DNA from: Vermamoeba vermiformis
Lineage: Eukaryota > Tubulinea > Echinamoebida
Assembly: GCA_045837725.1 (NCBI GenBank)
Contig: JBEWZL010000152.1
Span: 434,001 to 498,000, forward strand
Reading direction: 5' to 3'
DNA length: 64,000 bases
Shown: piece after piece, positions 10,802 to 23,800 of the stretch
Position numbering within the stretch: position 1 is the stretch's first letter
How the letters are laid out: each line of letters begins with the position of its first letter
Program-made: the position numbers and the translations under genes
The notes under the pieces: generated by a model
What the model was told of the DNA's origin: nothing
Database searches by the model: none
Seen by the model: only the letters and a program-made list of their open reading frames with translations

Positions 10802-13800
10802 TTACAAAAGGTTCACATGCAATATCTGTTCTGCACGCTCTTTCAGTCTTTCATCAAGCAGCACTGAGTCTAGTTTTGGGGCTAGAGCCAAGTGATCAAT
10901 TGTCTTTTCCGTCAAGGCCACGCAATTGAGCAGCGAGATGTACTCTAAGCATATGCTCTGCTGCACCAGCTCTTTGATGAGTGAATCGTGCACTTGCATA
11001 CATCCATCCAGGGTGACTTTGCTAAGTCGCGGACAATTTGCAATAATTTGACGCAAAGACTCTTCAGTGACCTGTGTGCACGCAGTGACATTGACGTCCT
11101 CAATATTCGTGCAGTGTTTGAGAGGCGAGAGGTCAGTGATGCGCGTGCAGTGCGAGATATCGATGATGCGCAGTGCAGTGAGCTGTTGCAGTGCATTGAG
11201 GGTGGACACGTGACTGCACGAGCGCATGACCCACGACTGCAACTGCGGACAGTGCGCACAGATGTACGCAATGGACTCGTCTGCAGGGCATCAGTACGCG
11301 CACAACACTCGCTGTCAGTCTTGCACTTACCAGTGATGGGCAGGTCTTCAAGCTCGAGCACACTGAGGCTCGCGAGATTGGCCACGAACAGCGCCAACAG
11401 CTCATCTAATGCACGTCAGTCACTGCATGCATGTGGTGACACATTCAGCCCTTACCTGTCACGTGTGCAGTCTGCTTCAGGCGCAGTGAGCGCAGTTCGG
11501 TGCAGTTCTGTGCAAACTGAGCCACGAGTGCGCGATTGAGCAGCGTGGAGTGCGAGAGATCGAGCTGCGTCAAGTAGGGGCAGTGCGTGCTCAAGAACTC
11601 GAGCGAGGCACGCTGTCGCATCCAGTGCCGGTCCGTGCAGAGAATGTCGTAGCAGCGCTGCAAGAGGTTGCGGTACTGCTCAAAGTAGACGCTGTTGGTG
11701 TCCGTCTCGAGCGCGGCACAACGCTCAAACAGATCAGCGACCACACTCTTGATCTCGCCCAAGTGCTTGATCGATTGGTACTTGAGCACGGCACGCGTCA
11801 GCAGCTTGAAGTCGATGGGCTGCGCGCGATAGGCGTGCTGTTTGAGTGCGGCAGCGTAGGCCAAGATGATCTCTTCGTTGTCGGGATTGGCCTTGACGGA
11901 CTTGTCAAACTTGTACATGGAGAGGTCGAACAGCCGCTGTTGTGCAAAGGCATTGCTCTGTTGAAAGGACTGCAAATGCAACAGATTGGCCTCTGCAAAT
12001 GTCACCAGAGGCATGGGGCGCGATTTGAGCATGATCTTCTGCACATCGGGCAACACAAAGGTCAGATCGTGCTCGCTCTGTTGCAGCACGCGCTTGACAT
12101 CGCTGGTGAGCTTGATGCCACTCAGCTCTAGACTGCATTAGTGCGCTGCTGACACGTGTCACACTTACCTTCAATGCGCTCGAACACTTGCAGCCAGCCC
12201 ATGGACTTGAGCTTGTCTAGCGGTCAGAGTGAGCAAACAAGATTTTCACTGAACAGAATGGTGTCACGTGATCACTTACTCTTGATCGGGCCCAACACCT
12301 GCAAATCTTCGTCTATTTGCAGCAGCGGATCATTGGGTCGTGCGAGAGGTTCCACGAGCAGCTTGACATCTCCGAGCACGTGATTGGTGTTGTTCGTGTC
12401 ACGTGCCTCGCTGCCACTCTCCTCCTCTTTGGGTCGCACTACAAATCCCCCCTCCTCGCTCAATGTGCGCACACGTGCCGAGCAGAACACCCCCGTGGAG
12501 CCACACTCGCAGTAGTGCGGGGAGGTGATGCCCCGAAGTGGTGAAATTTCGTGATTTTTGTGACACTTGCGCGCACAGACCTCGCACACGACTTGATTCT
12601 TGACAAGCTGACAGGTGAAGCACTGGTACCACAGCTGTTTGGTGCCCGCTGCCCCCGTGGCTTTGAAGGTGCAGATGTCATTGGCCACAGCCGCTGCGAT
12701 CTTGTCCACGCACTCCTCGTGCTCCTGCAACAGCTCCTCGTCGCTCGGGAACTCTTCGAACTGCATCTCCAATCGCGCACGTAGCTCGCTCCAGAACAGC
12801 GCACACTGCGCACGCGCAGCACCGTGTCCGAGCAGCTGATTGAAGCACTGGACCACGACCTCGTGATAGGGCTGCAGTCCCCACGCCTTCAACTGCTTCT
12901 TGGTCTCGCGCAGCATGTGTCGCAAGTGATTCTTGACGCCACGTGCCACCATCTCAATCATGATCACGTTCTTGAGATACGAGGACTGACAGTGACGGCG
13001 CAGCACCGCCAAGTAGCGCACATTGATGCCCTCGCGGTGTATCAGATTCGTCAGCTCGTGGCGAATGCTCTTGCGGAACAACATGTCCAGCGTCTTGGCG
13101 AACTGCGGAATTAATGTGCCGCGCAAATAATCCGTCGCTTCGGAGATTTCGAGCTGATGTGCAGTGCGATCGACTTCGTGCATGTCAAATTTGGGAGAGA
13201 ACGCGTCGGGGGAGAGCGCGTGCTTGTAACGCTTCATGAACTCGGGTCTGAACTGCTGGTACAAATAGCTCTCTTTGTAGCTGCAGCGGGGGTCAGTGCG
13301 CGTCCGTGCTATCGTGCAGTACTCACCGTGCATCGGGCGTGGTTGGGGGCATCAAGCGCGCAAAGTCTACAATAGTATATCGTGCCGTTAATACCCGTCA
13401 CGTGTCACATATACCGCACGCATACCAAGGGTGTAGAAGCGACCATCGCGTCCCACATGCGTCTCAATGTCGCACGGATAGGGCAGTGTCTTGGCCAGCT
13501 CCACATCGACACCAGCCTTGTGCTTCTTGAGCTTGAGTCGCTTGGCCACGCGCTTCATCAGATGGGCCACGCGCTCGTGTGACTTGTACACCGTCTGTCC
13601 GCCATCGCACGAGCCGTACACGATGGTGTGGCGCGAGATGGGCAATATGGAGAGTGCGACGAGTCTGAATCCGAGGTAGTTGACGAGTGCGATCAGTGGC
13701 ACGCGCAGTCCGATGGGCTGGCCGTAGTTGTAGAACGCAATCAGCGAGCGCATCTCGTGTCCCGCAGCCTTCATGGCGTACTCGTCGCCGCTGTAGATGC

Positions 13801-14926
13801 CCTTCCAGTCCACGGCGAACTTGAACAAGATGCCGTTGTAGATGTACTTCTCGCCGCCTGCGTGTCCACCGAGCTCCGAGACGGGCTTGATGGTCTTGTA
13901 CTTGTAGGGCAGGAACACCTCGCTGATGATGATCTTGCCGAACACTTGGGCCGTGCGCTCAAAGTTCTGCGCCACATCGATGATCTTCTCGTAGCGTGCA
14001 ATCTGCTGCGCCACGCTGTGTTGCGGCATGTCCAGCGCACTCTGAAACAGTTCGTTCCAGTCGCGTCGTTCACCGCGCTCCTCTTTGACTTTCTTGGACT
14101 TGTGCACGACATCCAACACGCGGCCCTCCAGCTCGTTCAATCTCTTCTCGCGCTGATCACGTTCACCCGTGTCGTTGATGCGCGACACTTCTCGGCGCAG
14201 TGTTCGGAGCAGTTCCGAGGACAGCTCGACGAGTCGCTTGTTGTGCATCTGCAGCTTCTGATAGGCAGAGAGCTCACTGCGCGCAGGGGCGAGTGACGAG
14301 GAGCCGCGTCGTGCCTTGCGCTCTTCAGCACTGCGCGCGCGTTCATCACTCGAGCTCTGTGGAGTGTAGCTGGCACTGCTCGACGCACTCGACTGACTGC
14401 TGTGCGCGCTACTCACAAAGGTCTGCGAGTAGATGTCGCGCGGTGAGGGCGTGGTGCGACCACTGCGCGAAGTGTCGTCATCGAGCTGGTGCTTGTACTG
14501 CGAGGCATTGAGGGATTGAATGCGCAGTCGCAAGTCCCGCAGATCAGGCTGCACGCGATAGGGTGAGGTAGCGCGCTCCTTTTTGTCAGTGTACGCAGAG
14601 TACGGCGGGGCAGGTGAAACTGTTTGGGGCGTGGAGGTCGTGGTGGTCGAATAAAAGTCACTGCTGTTGCTGTCAGTATCGTCGCGGTGATTGATGTTGT
14701 GCGAATATAAATCTGAATCCTCTTCTGGATCAAAAGCCACGGAGGCCCGTAAGACATCATTCAGATCTTCATTCTCAATTTCATCGTCTTCTCGGTGGTC
14801 GTAATAGTTTGACGCTTGGTCACTTTGTGTGTCCTCTAAATCATCAGCATTTCTAACAATATGTGAATATAAATCGTCTGAATGATTTGAATTGGAGCTC
14901 GAAGTTGTTTTGTACACATTGCTCAT
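10802..14926 (-). CDS. Multidomain Clu / UBR zinc finger / LRR protein
   Basis: Starts at the ATG at 14926 and spans several exons, about 1,150 residues. The first about 200 residues are acidic and Ser-rich. A coiled-coil-like stretch follows, then a Clu-type domain with KTIKPVSELGGHAGGEKYIY, GHEMRSLIAFYNYG and LVALSILPISRHTIVYGSCD. It continues across a short intron to DFARLMPPTTPDAR and FRPEFMKRYKHALSPDAFS. A UBR-box-like zinc module comes next (WYQCFTCQLVKNQVVCEVCA, then CHKNHEIS and YCECGSTGVFC). A helical, TPR-like region and AMN1-type leucine-rich repeats (ALRIIDISHCTRITDLSPL) end the protein. UBR boxes bind N-degrons, and Clu proteins bind mRNAs for mitochondrial proteins. A role as a ubiquitin-linked adaptor is inferred. 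Clu with UBR-like modules occurs in amoebae. Confidence 0.78.
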
Positions 14927-15159
14927 CGTTGTCTTCTTGCATCCATGAAAATACTAGGCGAATAAAAAGACAACGAGAACAAACTGCTTGATAGTCTGTG
15001 GTATTTGTATATCGTTGCAGGACATAGAATTGAAAGTTTTTTGTTGACACTCAAAGAAATTTCACTCGGCGTGACTTAACGCCAGCGTGACTTAACCGCC
15101 GAACAAAAGCAAACAGCCAGCACAAATCATTCAAACTCAACACCGACTAATAATACACA

Positions 15160-15393
15160 ATGCAAATTAAAGTTAAGACTTTGACTGGCAAAACCATCGA
15201 TATTGATATCGAACCCACTGATACCATCACCCGCATCAAGGAGCGCGTTGAAGAGAAGGAAGGCATTCCCCCTCAACAACAAAGACTTATCTTTGGTGGA
15301 CGTGCTATGGCCGACGATAAAACCGCCAACGACTTTGGAATTAAAGCTGGTGCCACTCTCCACTTGGTTTTGGCTCTCCGTGGTGGTTTTTAA
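15160..15393 (+). CDS. NEDD8: NEDD8 ubiquitin-like modifier
   Basis: Intronless, 77 residues. It starts [20 protein letters not shown] and continues [20 protein letters not shown], which are NEDD8-specific positions (KTLTGKxIxIDIE, [17 protein letters not shown]) rather than ubiquitin ones. It ends LALRGGF, so processing after Gly-Gly removes a single Phe. NEDD8 is conjugated to cullins and activates cullin-RING ubiquitin ligases. It diverges from the Clu-UBR-LRR gene across 233 bp. A poly(A)-like run follows the stop at about 15410-15421. Confidence 0.96.
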   Translation: MQIKVKTLTGKTIDIDIEPTDTITRIKERVEEKEGIPPQQQRLIFGGRAMADDKTANDFGIKAGATLHLVLALRGGF

Positions 15394-15733
15394 GTGATGT
15401 ACAAAAGTGAAAAAAAAAAAACCAATTATTAATTGTATATTTTCATACCTCTTGTAGAATAAATTAATTATTTATTCTCGTACTAATTAGAGCTGAAATT
15501 ATCAAATTTAAAATTTTGTGACAGAAAGACTTTTACTGGTAAACCACTACTGGAAGGCAGATTCTGTTCTCTCGAGTGAGGCCCCTGTGCAATTATTTGT
15601 TTTGGCCCAACATTGGTATGTTTTAGTGCAAATATTGCAAGATATTATCATGTTCAACAAAATTTCCGTTCAACTCCAAATCCGCTAAATATTGATTTAT
15701 TACAAGTTGATTCGCAAAGTTGTGTTGTTGTTC
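15394..15733. other. Intergenic, convergent (NEDD8 / PPR gene)
   Basis: A 340 bp AT-rich gap between two convergent genes. It should hold both 3' untranslated regions. There is an A-run at 15411 and AATAAA-like words near 15460. I see no RNA gene. Confidence 0.4.
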
Positions 15734-18649
15734 TCAAAAACTGATCGCAGCGCGCAAGTGAGGCATGACACTATTGCGCAGAGCAACGGTCTTATCTTTG
15801 GTGATGGCCGTGCTCAATCGGCGCAGTACATTCTTGTTGACGCGTTGCAGCTTGTTGGGCTCGCGCGAGTAAAGGGCTGCGAATACTTCAGCAGCCTTGT
15901 CGACTTTGTTTTCATTCAGCAGCATTTCGAGTGTCGCGGTGTAGATAGCTGTAGGCACTGCCTTGGCTTGAATGATCAGATCTGCAGCCTTTTCAGCGTC
16001 CTTGTCTTTGAAGCCATCGAGCACTGCATGGAATCCAGACTCATTGGGCACAATGTTCTGCTGCTTCATCAAGGTCCTAGCACCTGAGGTTAGTACTGGT
16101 TCTGAGACGCAGATCCGCTACAACAGCGCTACGTACCAGACACGAGTCAGCTTGTCCAGCTCACCACTGCGCGCATAAGCAATGAGCAGTGTAGAGTACA
16201 TATCACTCTGCTCGCCCTCTTCACCGCTGCTCGTCTGCACGTCCTTGAGCGTGGCAAACAGAGCGAGTGCGAGTTCCGCACGACCGAGCTTGGCTGCTTG
16301 ATCGAACAACTCGCGCAATATAGGCACTTCAGTCGGGTACTTGCCCGTGATCTTGATGAAGGAGGTCACCATGTCCAACACTGTCTCGGGGTGATAATTG
16401 CGTCGCAGCGTCTGATCGATGAAGGCATTGACAAAGTTGTGCGTAATGTTGGTGTTGAACAGCTGCGTCAACTCGCCCAAGATCATCTCAGCGCGAGTGT
16501 GCCACGCCTCGGAGGTGAGTTGTTTGCCGAGCAGCAGCAGCAGTGTCTGGGCCATGCTCGCGTACACCACGGCATCGTTGTAGCTCTGATCGTGCTCTGC
16601 GACAGCACTGCTCTCCGCACCACTCAGCTGCTTGGCCTGTTGCTTCATGTCCTGGTGTCGCGTTAGTGCTGCTGACAGTGCTGCTGAGGGCGCGGTACTT
16701 ACAGTCCACAGGGCAATGGCGAATTCTATGTTGTTGGCCTTGGCAGCGATGCGCAACATGCCCGCATAGGTGGAGGCAGAGACAGGTGCGAAGTGCGTCT
16801 TGATGGCCTTCAACAGCTTCTCAGCCTCGCTCACGGGACTGTTGCTCGCACTGATCAGCGTCAAGTACTTCTCTGCGGAGTGCGGTCAGTCGTGTGCACA
16901 ATACAGGTGCAGCAAAGGGTGATACGTACCGATGGTGGAGAAGTACGGCTTGAGCATCATGTCCTTGTCCTTGTCCTTGTCACTCACCACCACTTCAGCG
17001 CTCTCGCCGCTCTCAGTCGCATCGCTCTCCAGCACGGCACTCACCGCACGACCCTCGCTGCGTTGTTCGTATTGACGCACGAACCAGTTCCAAATGTCAA
17101 TGGCAGCACGTGATTGATGAGTCTCGTAACAGGCGTGAATGATGGCGTTGAGTGTGGCGCGATCAGGCACCATCTTGCCGAGGTCGAGGTCACCCTGGGC
17201 AATCTGATGCGCGAGCTGCACAATCTCGTGGTGCCGATTGTGTTCGCGCAGTGCCATCACCACCACCTTGCACAGCGCAGGGCTGTTGACACCGAAGCGA
17301 CACAGGGTCTGGAACTGTTCCAGGGCTTTGAGTGCGCCGTCCTTGCCCTGCGTGACTGCCTCTTTGATCAAGATCTCGTACGTGTTGCGTACTATGCGCC
17401 AGTTGCGCTGTGGGATGTAGTCCATGATCTGTTCTAGGGCACGCGCATTGCTCAACAGCTTGGCTGCTTTGTGCGCACTCAGCGTGATGGTCGTCTGTTC
17501 TTTGACACGTGTCACATTCAACAGCTGCTTGGAGGGCATCTCTGCAATCTCTTTGTCAGCCTCGCGCGCTGGCACGTCACGTGTCAAGTAGCGTGCGGTG
17601 GGCTTGGTGGCTTGGTCTTCTTCCCAGACCCAGTTCCACAGCTCCAACAATCGCTCTGCATCGCGCTGCACCTCTTCAGCAGTGCGGGTGTGGTCCGTGC
17701 CCGCAGTGTCACTCAGCTGCTGCGGTGTGGGGAACTCGCTCATCGCCACGCGCGTGAAAAAGGCGTGAAACAATGAGGGCAGTGCCGCGGGTCGCGAGTA
17801 ATTGCCGCGCTTGTACGTGTGCGGACCAGTGCTGTTGAGCTGCGAGGCGTGCAATCGATGTGCGAGCAGTGCAGGACGCAGCACTTGTTCGTAGATGTCA
17901 ATCGCGTGGTTGTACTGCTTCAGATCTGCCAGCACGGGCACAATCTCCAGCGCCTCTTCGATTGACATGTTGTTGACGCCAGTGCGCGGATAGATGATAT
18001 TGTTCCATATGTTAAGGGCCTTAGCACCATTGCTGAACTTGACCCACAGCGTGGTCATGATCGCGATCAGTTGTCCGACTGTTTTGGATTCGAGCTGATA
18101 ATTGTCAAATTCTGCCTCGTCATTCACCTTGAATATATTAACGATTTCATTGTCGCTGTTGTTGTTATTGTAACTGTTGTTAGTGCGCTGGGCTCTCTTT
18201 TTCTGTCCCTGAGATGCACTCTGCCCAACCAAAAAAAATTAATTAATAATCATGGAAATATTTTATTAAACAATTATAAAATTAAATTAATCTATATTTT
18301 AACAGAAGAAATAATTGGACGACTAGATCAACTGTTTGGCATTGGCTAACAATGCGATCCAACTCCAAATCATGATCGTAATAGTTGAATAAGCTTATAA
18401 CGTGCCATATACACTCACCGTATTAATATCTGTGGTAGTAGTCTCGCTGCTGAAGTGTCTGGTCTCAATCCAGCGCGGACGAGGGGCAAACAGCTGCGTG
18501 GTTGAAACAACGCCCGTGCGCGCAGTGTTGGTGCCCGTATTGTTGACTATATATGTGCGATGTGGGTGCAGTGCTAGGAGATTGCTGCGCTGCACTCGCT
18601 TCACTGCACTGCGACTGGCACATCTGTAGATGAGTTGCGCGCACCGCAT
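15734..18649 (-). CDS. Mitochondrial pentatricopeptide-repeat protein
   Basis: Starts at the ATG at 18649 with a basic presequence lacking acidic residues (MRCAQLIYRCASRSAVKRVQ), so mitochondrial import is likely. An intron of about 190 bp (about 18226-18418) leads to the long second exon. That exon carries helical repeats of PPR type, for example GKMVPDRATLNAIIHACYET and SRAAIDIWNWFVRQYEQ, SASTYAGMLRIAAKANNIEF, MYSTLLIAYARSGELDKLTR and NESGFHAVLDGFKDKDAEKA. The length is roughly 850 residues in about five exons. PPR proteins bind organellar RNA. The general layout recalls PTCD3/mS39-like or RNA-maturation PPR proteins, but I cannot assign an orthologue. It is convergent with NEDD8. Confidence 0.72.
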
Positions 18650-18859
18650 TGTTCAATGTATTCGTCAACAATTGATATATATAATATATAAGTATAGACT
18701 AGCAGGGCCTAGTCTGTTGATGAACTCAGCAGCATACAATATTAATGAAACGGAGAAAAAAATGACTGGGATCTGACCGCACACACACGGACCCTTTTGC
18801 TTGATCGTGCGGCTGTAATATGAAAAATAATAGTATGGTATGAAGCTGTACAGTTTATT

Positions 18860-19279
18860 TTATCGGAATTGATGCGCAGTCGGGCCAACATAAGCGAGTA
18901 CCAATCCGACCAGCGCGAGCGAGAAGGAGGAGAAGAGTTGCTTCATAATAGGCTCGCCTTGCTTCATATTCACCCAGCCGATGACACAGCTCACTACGAG
19001 CACACAAGGGTTAGTCGTGTCATGCCGATTATTACTCGATTATTATTAATGTCTTTAGCACTCACCGAAACAACCCCACGCTAATATGCGATACTACAAT
19101 AATAATTATTATTATTATAATTATAATTGTTGGACACAGGTCACAGATGCGCTTACCTTGACGAACATGGCGGTGGCACCGAGTACCATGCTGATGACGA
19201 ACATGTAGTCCGACAGCTCTTCAGGGGCCACACTCGCGACGTAGAACTGCTTCTCTTGCGCTGCTTTTTTGCTGCTCAT
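18860..19279 (-). CDS. WDR83OS: Asterix (PAT complex subunit, WDR83OS family)
   Basis: Three small exons joined by hand give about 94 residues. Exon 1 (ATG at 19279) ends PEELSDYMFVISMVLGATAM. Exon 2 gives YRILAWGCF. Exon 3 gives VSCVIGWVNMKQGEPIMKQL, then FSSFSLALVGLVLAYVGP, ending at TAA in 18860-18862. The pattern D-Y-M-x3-SM-x-LG, W-x-x-F-x-S, MKQ-x-FSSF, LAYV is that of the Asterix/UPF0139 family. In animals Asterix pairs with CCDC47 in the PAT complex, an ER chaperone that shields polar membrane helices during membrane-protein insertion. The product is all membrane helices. The gene was missed by simple open-frame calling because its exons are short. Confidence 0.85.
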
Positions 19280-19442
19280 AGTGTGCTCCAATCGATGGTC
19301 TAGTTTTATGATTTATGTACAAGTGCGCGGTGTCGTGTGACCTCGTTCGCAGTTAATAATACGTGATACACATATGATTATTATTTGACTTGTTGCGATA
19401 ACTTTTCCGTTCACTGAAATCACGTGCTCGCTGATTGGTCAG

Positions 19443-20805
19443 TTACACGCGTCGATGCAGCACCGCTTGCAGCTGATCGAGTGCACCCATCACCAACTGC
19501 GCCTCTGCTTGCGTGCCCATGTGTCCGATGCGGAACACTGCTCCGTGGAGGGCACTCCATGAGCCACCGAGCACCACACCACGTGATCGGAGCTGTGCAT
19601 CGAGATCGCGCCACTGCCACTCTGCTGGCACTTTGACAGCTGTCACTGTGGGTGAACTGTCGCGCTCAGGGTGACGCGGGTAAAGTGTCAATTTGAGGTC
19701 TTGCTCGAGTCTGACACGTGTCAAACGACTGACTTCGCGGTGACGCGTGTACAGCGCAGCACCCTCCTGCAACAGATCGTTCAGTGAACACTCCAGTGCC
19801 GCCACTGCGCGCCAGTTGAGCGTGTAGGGCACGTGCTGCAGATCAGTGAGGCGTTGCGGCGACCAATCAGCGAGGCCCTCGTAGCCCACGGCACCCACGT
19901 GCTCGATCACTGACCAGGCACGTGGACTCACCGTGATGATGGCGAGATCTGGCGGGAGATTGAGACACTTCTGCGTGCCGAGCAGTCCCAGGTCAATGTG
20001 CCACGCCTATTTTTAGCGTTACAACAAGATTGCCTAATTTGGAGCAGTGACACTCACATCGACATTCACTGGCACTCCGCCACCACTGGACACGAAGTCG
20101 ACGTAGTACAGTGCCTGACAGTCACGTGCTATCTCGCCCAGGGCCTCCACGTGATTCAATATGCCGCAGGGTGTCTCGCAATGCACGGCCTGCCACCAGC
20201 GTCAGTGCGGCACTCATTGCACTGCATACGTACCGTGATGAGTTCTGGCTGCCAATCACGTGCCAGCTCGCGAATGGACTGCACCGATTCAATGAACGAC
20301 AGGTCCCACGCCACCTCCACGCGCTTGACAGTGGCGCCGAGTTGCGCGGCCATGGTGCCGATGCCCGTGCCGTACACGCCTGAGGAGACACTCAACACGC
20401 GCGTGCCGGGCTTGATCACCGCGCGCAGTGCACCCCAGAGTCCGAGCATCGCCTCACCGCTCTGAATGGATGGTTAATGGAGCAATTGATTAAGTCTGCG
20501 CTGCTATCTCACCTGAATTACCGCCGTACTGGATGTGTTCAACAGTCGTTGTACTTGACCTTGTACGTGCTTGTATTGCTCGAAAAATTCTTCTTCCAAG
20601 TCACCTATTATTGGCCAGTTAACAGATGTCGCCAGTGTTGTTATGAAATAATAATAATTGAAAATATTTTGGGTCAGATCTTGACACGCGACATTGGGAC
20701 GTCAATTGTTCGCTTACTTGAGCCATAGTCCTTTGCGTAGAGCTGCAAGTACTTGTTCGGCACAGTGACAGGACCAGGCACGAGATAATACTGCTGTGTG
20801 CTCAT
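19443..20805 (-). CDS. AGXT: Alanine-glyoxylate / serine-pyruvate aminotransferase
   Basis: Starts at the ATG at 20805 with MSTQQYYLVPGPVTVPNKYL, the usual L-x-P-G-P-x-x-V start of class V aminotransferases. Exons follow with LGLWGALRAVIKPGTRVLSV, then YYVDFVSSGGGVPVNVDAWH, and the PLP lysine in LGLLGTQKCLNLPPDLAII (K in T-Q-K-C-L-N-x-P-P). The C-terminal domain ends RIGHMGTQAEAQLVMGALDQ, with the family R-I-G-H-M-G motif. About 385 residues, as expected. The enzyme converts glyoxylate and alanine to glycine and pyruvate, or acts on serine and pyruvate. No clear mitochondrial or PTS1 signal is seen: the C-terminus ends in LHRRV. It diverges from importin-11 across about 70 bp. Confidence 0.92.
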
Positions 20806-20875
20806 ATTGGAGTGGTTGCAAGCAATGAAAACATTTCTCTCTCACGCCCACTGCAGCACCACGCATGGATCCACG

Positions 20876-23800
20876 ATGAGCTCTGAACAAATTGAATCCA
20901 TATACAAATTGTTGCAGCAAGGGCTGTCTCACGACCCTCTGTTGCGCAAGCACGCAGAGACTCAGCTCGTGAATCTGCAGTCTTCTCCTGGATTTTGCTC
21001 AATTCTCTCAGTAAGGCAGAATTAGTACAAATTAATCTTTCAAAGATATTTTGGTGACATAAATGACCGATATTGGCACTTTTGACTGCTCACTAACAAA
21101 GGTTCACTCAGACCATCTTGCTCAATCCTCAAACGAGTGCTCAAGTGAAGCAAAGTGCAGTTATTATGCTGAAAAATATGACTAAATACATGTGGCAGCA
21201 GACTGAGGCCTACGATCGAGCGTTGAGTGCAGATGAGAAGCAGCAGATCGGCAAGACGTTGTACGCGCTGCTCGGTGAGTCCGCAGATCTGCTCAGCGAA
21301 CAAGTGATCACTGCAATAGCGTGGCTGATCTGGTGGGAGACGAGCACCAACAACAGCGCGTGGCTGGAGAGCTCGGGTCTGACACTGCTGCTAGACATGC
21401 TCGTTCAGACCGCGGCACTCGATGCGCAGTCACGTGATCAGCACTTGCCTAATTTGAACCGCGCCCTCGACTGCGTGGTAGAGGCACTGCTGCTCGTCAT
21501 GCCGCACCTCGAGGCTGGCGAGACACTGCCCAATTATCCGCGCACTCCCAACACGATCTCCGAGGCCGAGATTGAGCGGAATAATTTGAACAAGCGCGAG
21601 TGCTTCAAACTTGTACGTCACAGTCTATTTTTAGCACCGCTAGCTATCCACTCCATGCTGTACTGACACGTGTTATCATATTTGCAGGTTGCCAACAAGT
21701 TGTTCCAAGTGGTGGCAAACTTGTGGCTGTCCATTACCGCGCTGATTGTGACAGATGTCAACACGTCACCTGTCAATCTGCAAATGACACGTGTCACAAC
21801 ATCGATCAACTGCTGTCGCATTCTCAAGACACTGCTCGTCCAGTACACTGCGCAATTCGCCAAGGACAGTGCACTGCCCGTGCAGGCACTCTACCAGGGC
21901 GTGCATCACGTGCTCAACACACTGACCAATCAGTGCGCGGCAGTGCTGAGCGAGAACTCTCTGCGCGCCCACAAGTACTGGTCGCTGGTGCACGCACTGA
22001 ATCGACTCGTGCTCGAGACACAGGCCGCGCACCCGCTCAGCTTTGCACCCTATCTCGAGCCCTATCTCGCGTTCTATTTTCAGCAGCAGCAGCAGTGGTC
22101 CGCACAGCTGCACGAGGTGTCAGCGCCGCTCGAAGAACACTTGGTGCAGTCGATGAGCTTTCAAGCGCAAGTGCTCAGCTGCTACGACTACAAGGACTCG
22201 GCGCAGGACATGTTGCGCTACAGAACGCGCGGCAAGCACGGACTGCCGCTGGAGGACTTGGAATCGATCGAGCAGAGTCGCATTGATCTCGCGGCACGTG
22301 CGATACAACAGGTGTACAGCGAGACACGACAGAGCGAGCTGTTGGAGCTGTTGCTGACCAAGTACATGCGCATGAACAGCGGCATGTTGGAGCTGTGGCA
22401 ACACGACCCCGAAGCCCTGATCGACGAAGAGCTCTCTGACGCCTTTCAACAGCGTGTGGCGGTACGAATGGTGCGTGTAATGTCAGTGCGTACTCACCTC
22501 TCTTTTGTGTGACAGCCCTGTGCCGAGTGGCTGTACATCGTGCTCATGCGCCACAACAGCGACAAGTTGGCACCGCTCGTGCTGTCCCTCGTGCACAACG
22601 TACTCACGCGCAGTGCGGAGGTAGATCCGCTCTTGTTCGACAGCGCACTCTGGGCACTCGCAGCGGGCACGAATGCACTGCGCGACTCACTCACCTCCGC
22701 GCAGCTGTTCGCACTCATGCAGCGCGCACTGAGCATCACTGGCACGCACAGTGCACTGGTGCGCCGTCGAGTGGCAGCAGTGGTGGCACAGTGGGCGGAG
22801 CTCTTGTCTGCACCGCGCGACATTGCGCACCGTGTGGCCCTGGAGGTGATCAATCTGTTGCGCGACACGGATCTCATTGTGCGACTCGGTGCTGCGATTG
22901 CCATGCGGAACTGTAAGTGACACGTGTCAAAGTGAAGTCTCTAATCGATGGCAGTGGTGCCCGAGCTGGATTGGAAGGAACAAGACGGCCAACAACTGAT
23001 CCCGCCCATGATCGAGGGTCTGGTGCAGCTCGTGCAGCACATGACCGAGTCCTCCACCACCACGCAAGTGCTCGACTTGCTCTCCGTGGTGATCGACACC
23101 CTCGAGGACAAGATCGCACCCTACGCGCAGCACATCATTGGCACCGTGTCGCGCCTGTGGAGTCAAGCCGATCAGCGACAAATGATCCGCGCCTCCATTC
23201 TGCGCAATCTCGCGAGTCTCATGTCTGCCCTGCCCAGCGATCCGAATGTCACGCAAGTCATCACGCACTTGCTGCCACTCATTGAACTCAGCACGGATCT
23301 CTCGCGCACCACGGACTATCTGATACTGCACGAAGAGGGGCTCAATCTCTGGTTCAAAGTGCTGCAGCTCGTGGTGCCCACCAATCTCGAGCAGACGCAG
23401 CGCGATTTTTTCACGGCACAGCTGTCGCGTCTGGAGCCAATCATGAACAACACCATCGAACAGATGGCACACCTGGCACTCGACACGCACGGCCGTCAGC
23501 TCAAGCTCAACAAGCACGCAGAGGGCTATCAGATTCCCATGTTGTTCCGCATTCTGCACGCCTATCTCATGCTGGGCCAGGCAGCCTTTGTCGAGCAACA
23601 CCGCGAGCTACTCGTGCGGCTGTTCGTGCGCGGCATTCAACACACGCGCAAGGGCCCCAAGCTCGAGCACATCTTGCTGTGTCTCATCTCACTTATGCAA
23701 CTGCTCGGCGCACAGGCCCATCTGCTGCACATGTTCGAGCCTGTCTTTGCGCAGCTCTATCGCGCGTTGTGCACGCAGTTCAAAGACACGAATGGCGCGC

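Noticed and set aside
15160-15393. Ubiquitin instead of NEDD8
   Set aside because: Residues such as [13 protein letters not shown] and [17 protein letters not shown] are NEDD8-type, and the gene is a single unit without a fused ribosomal protein.
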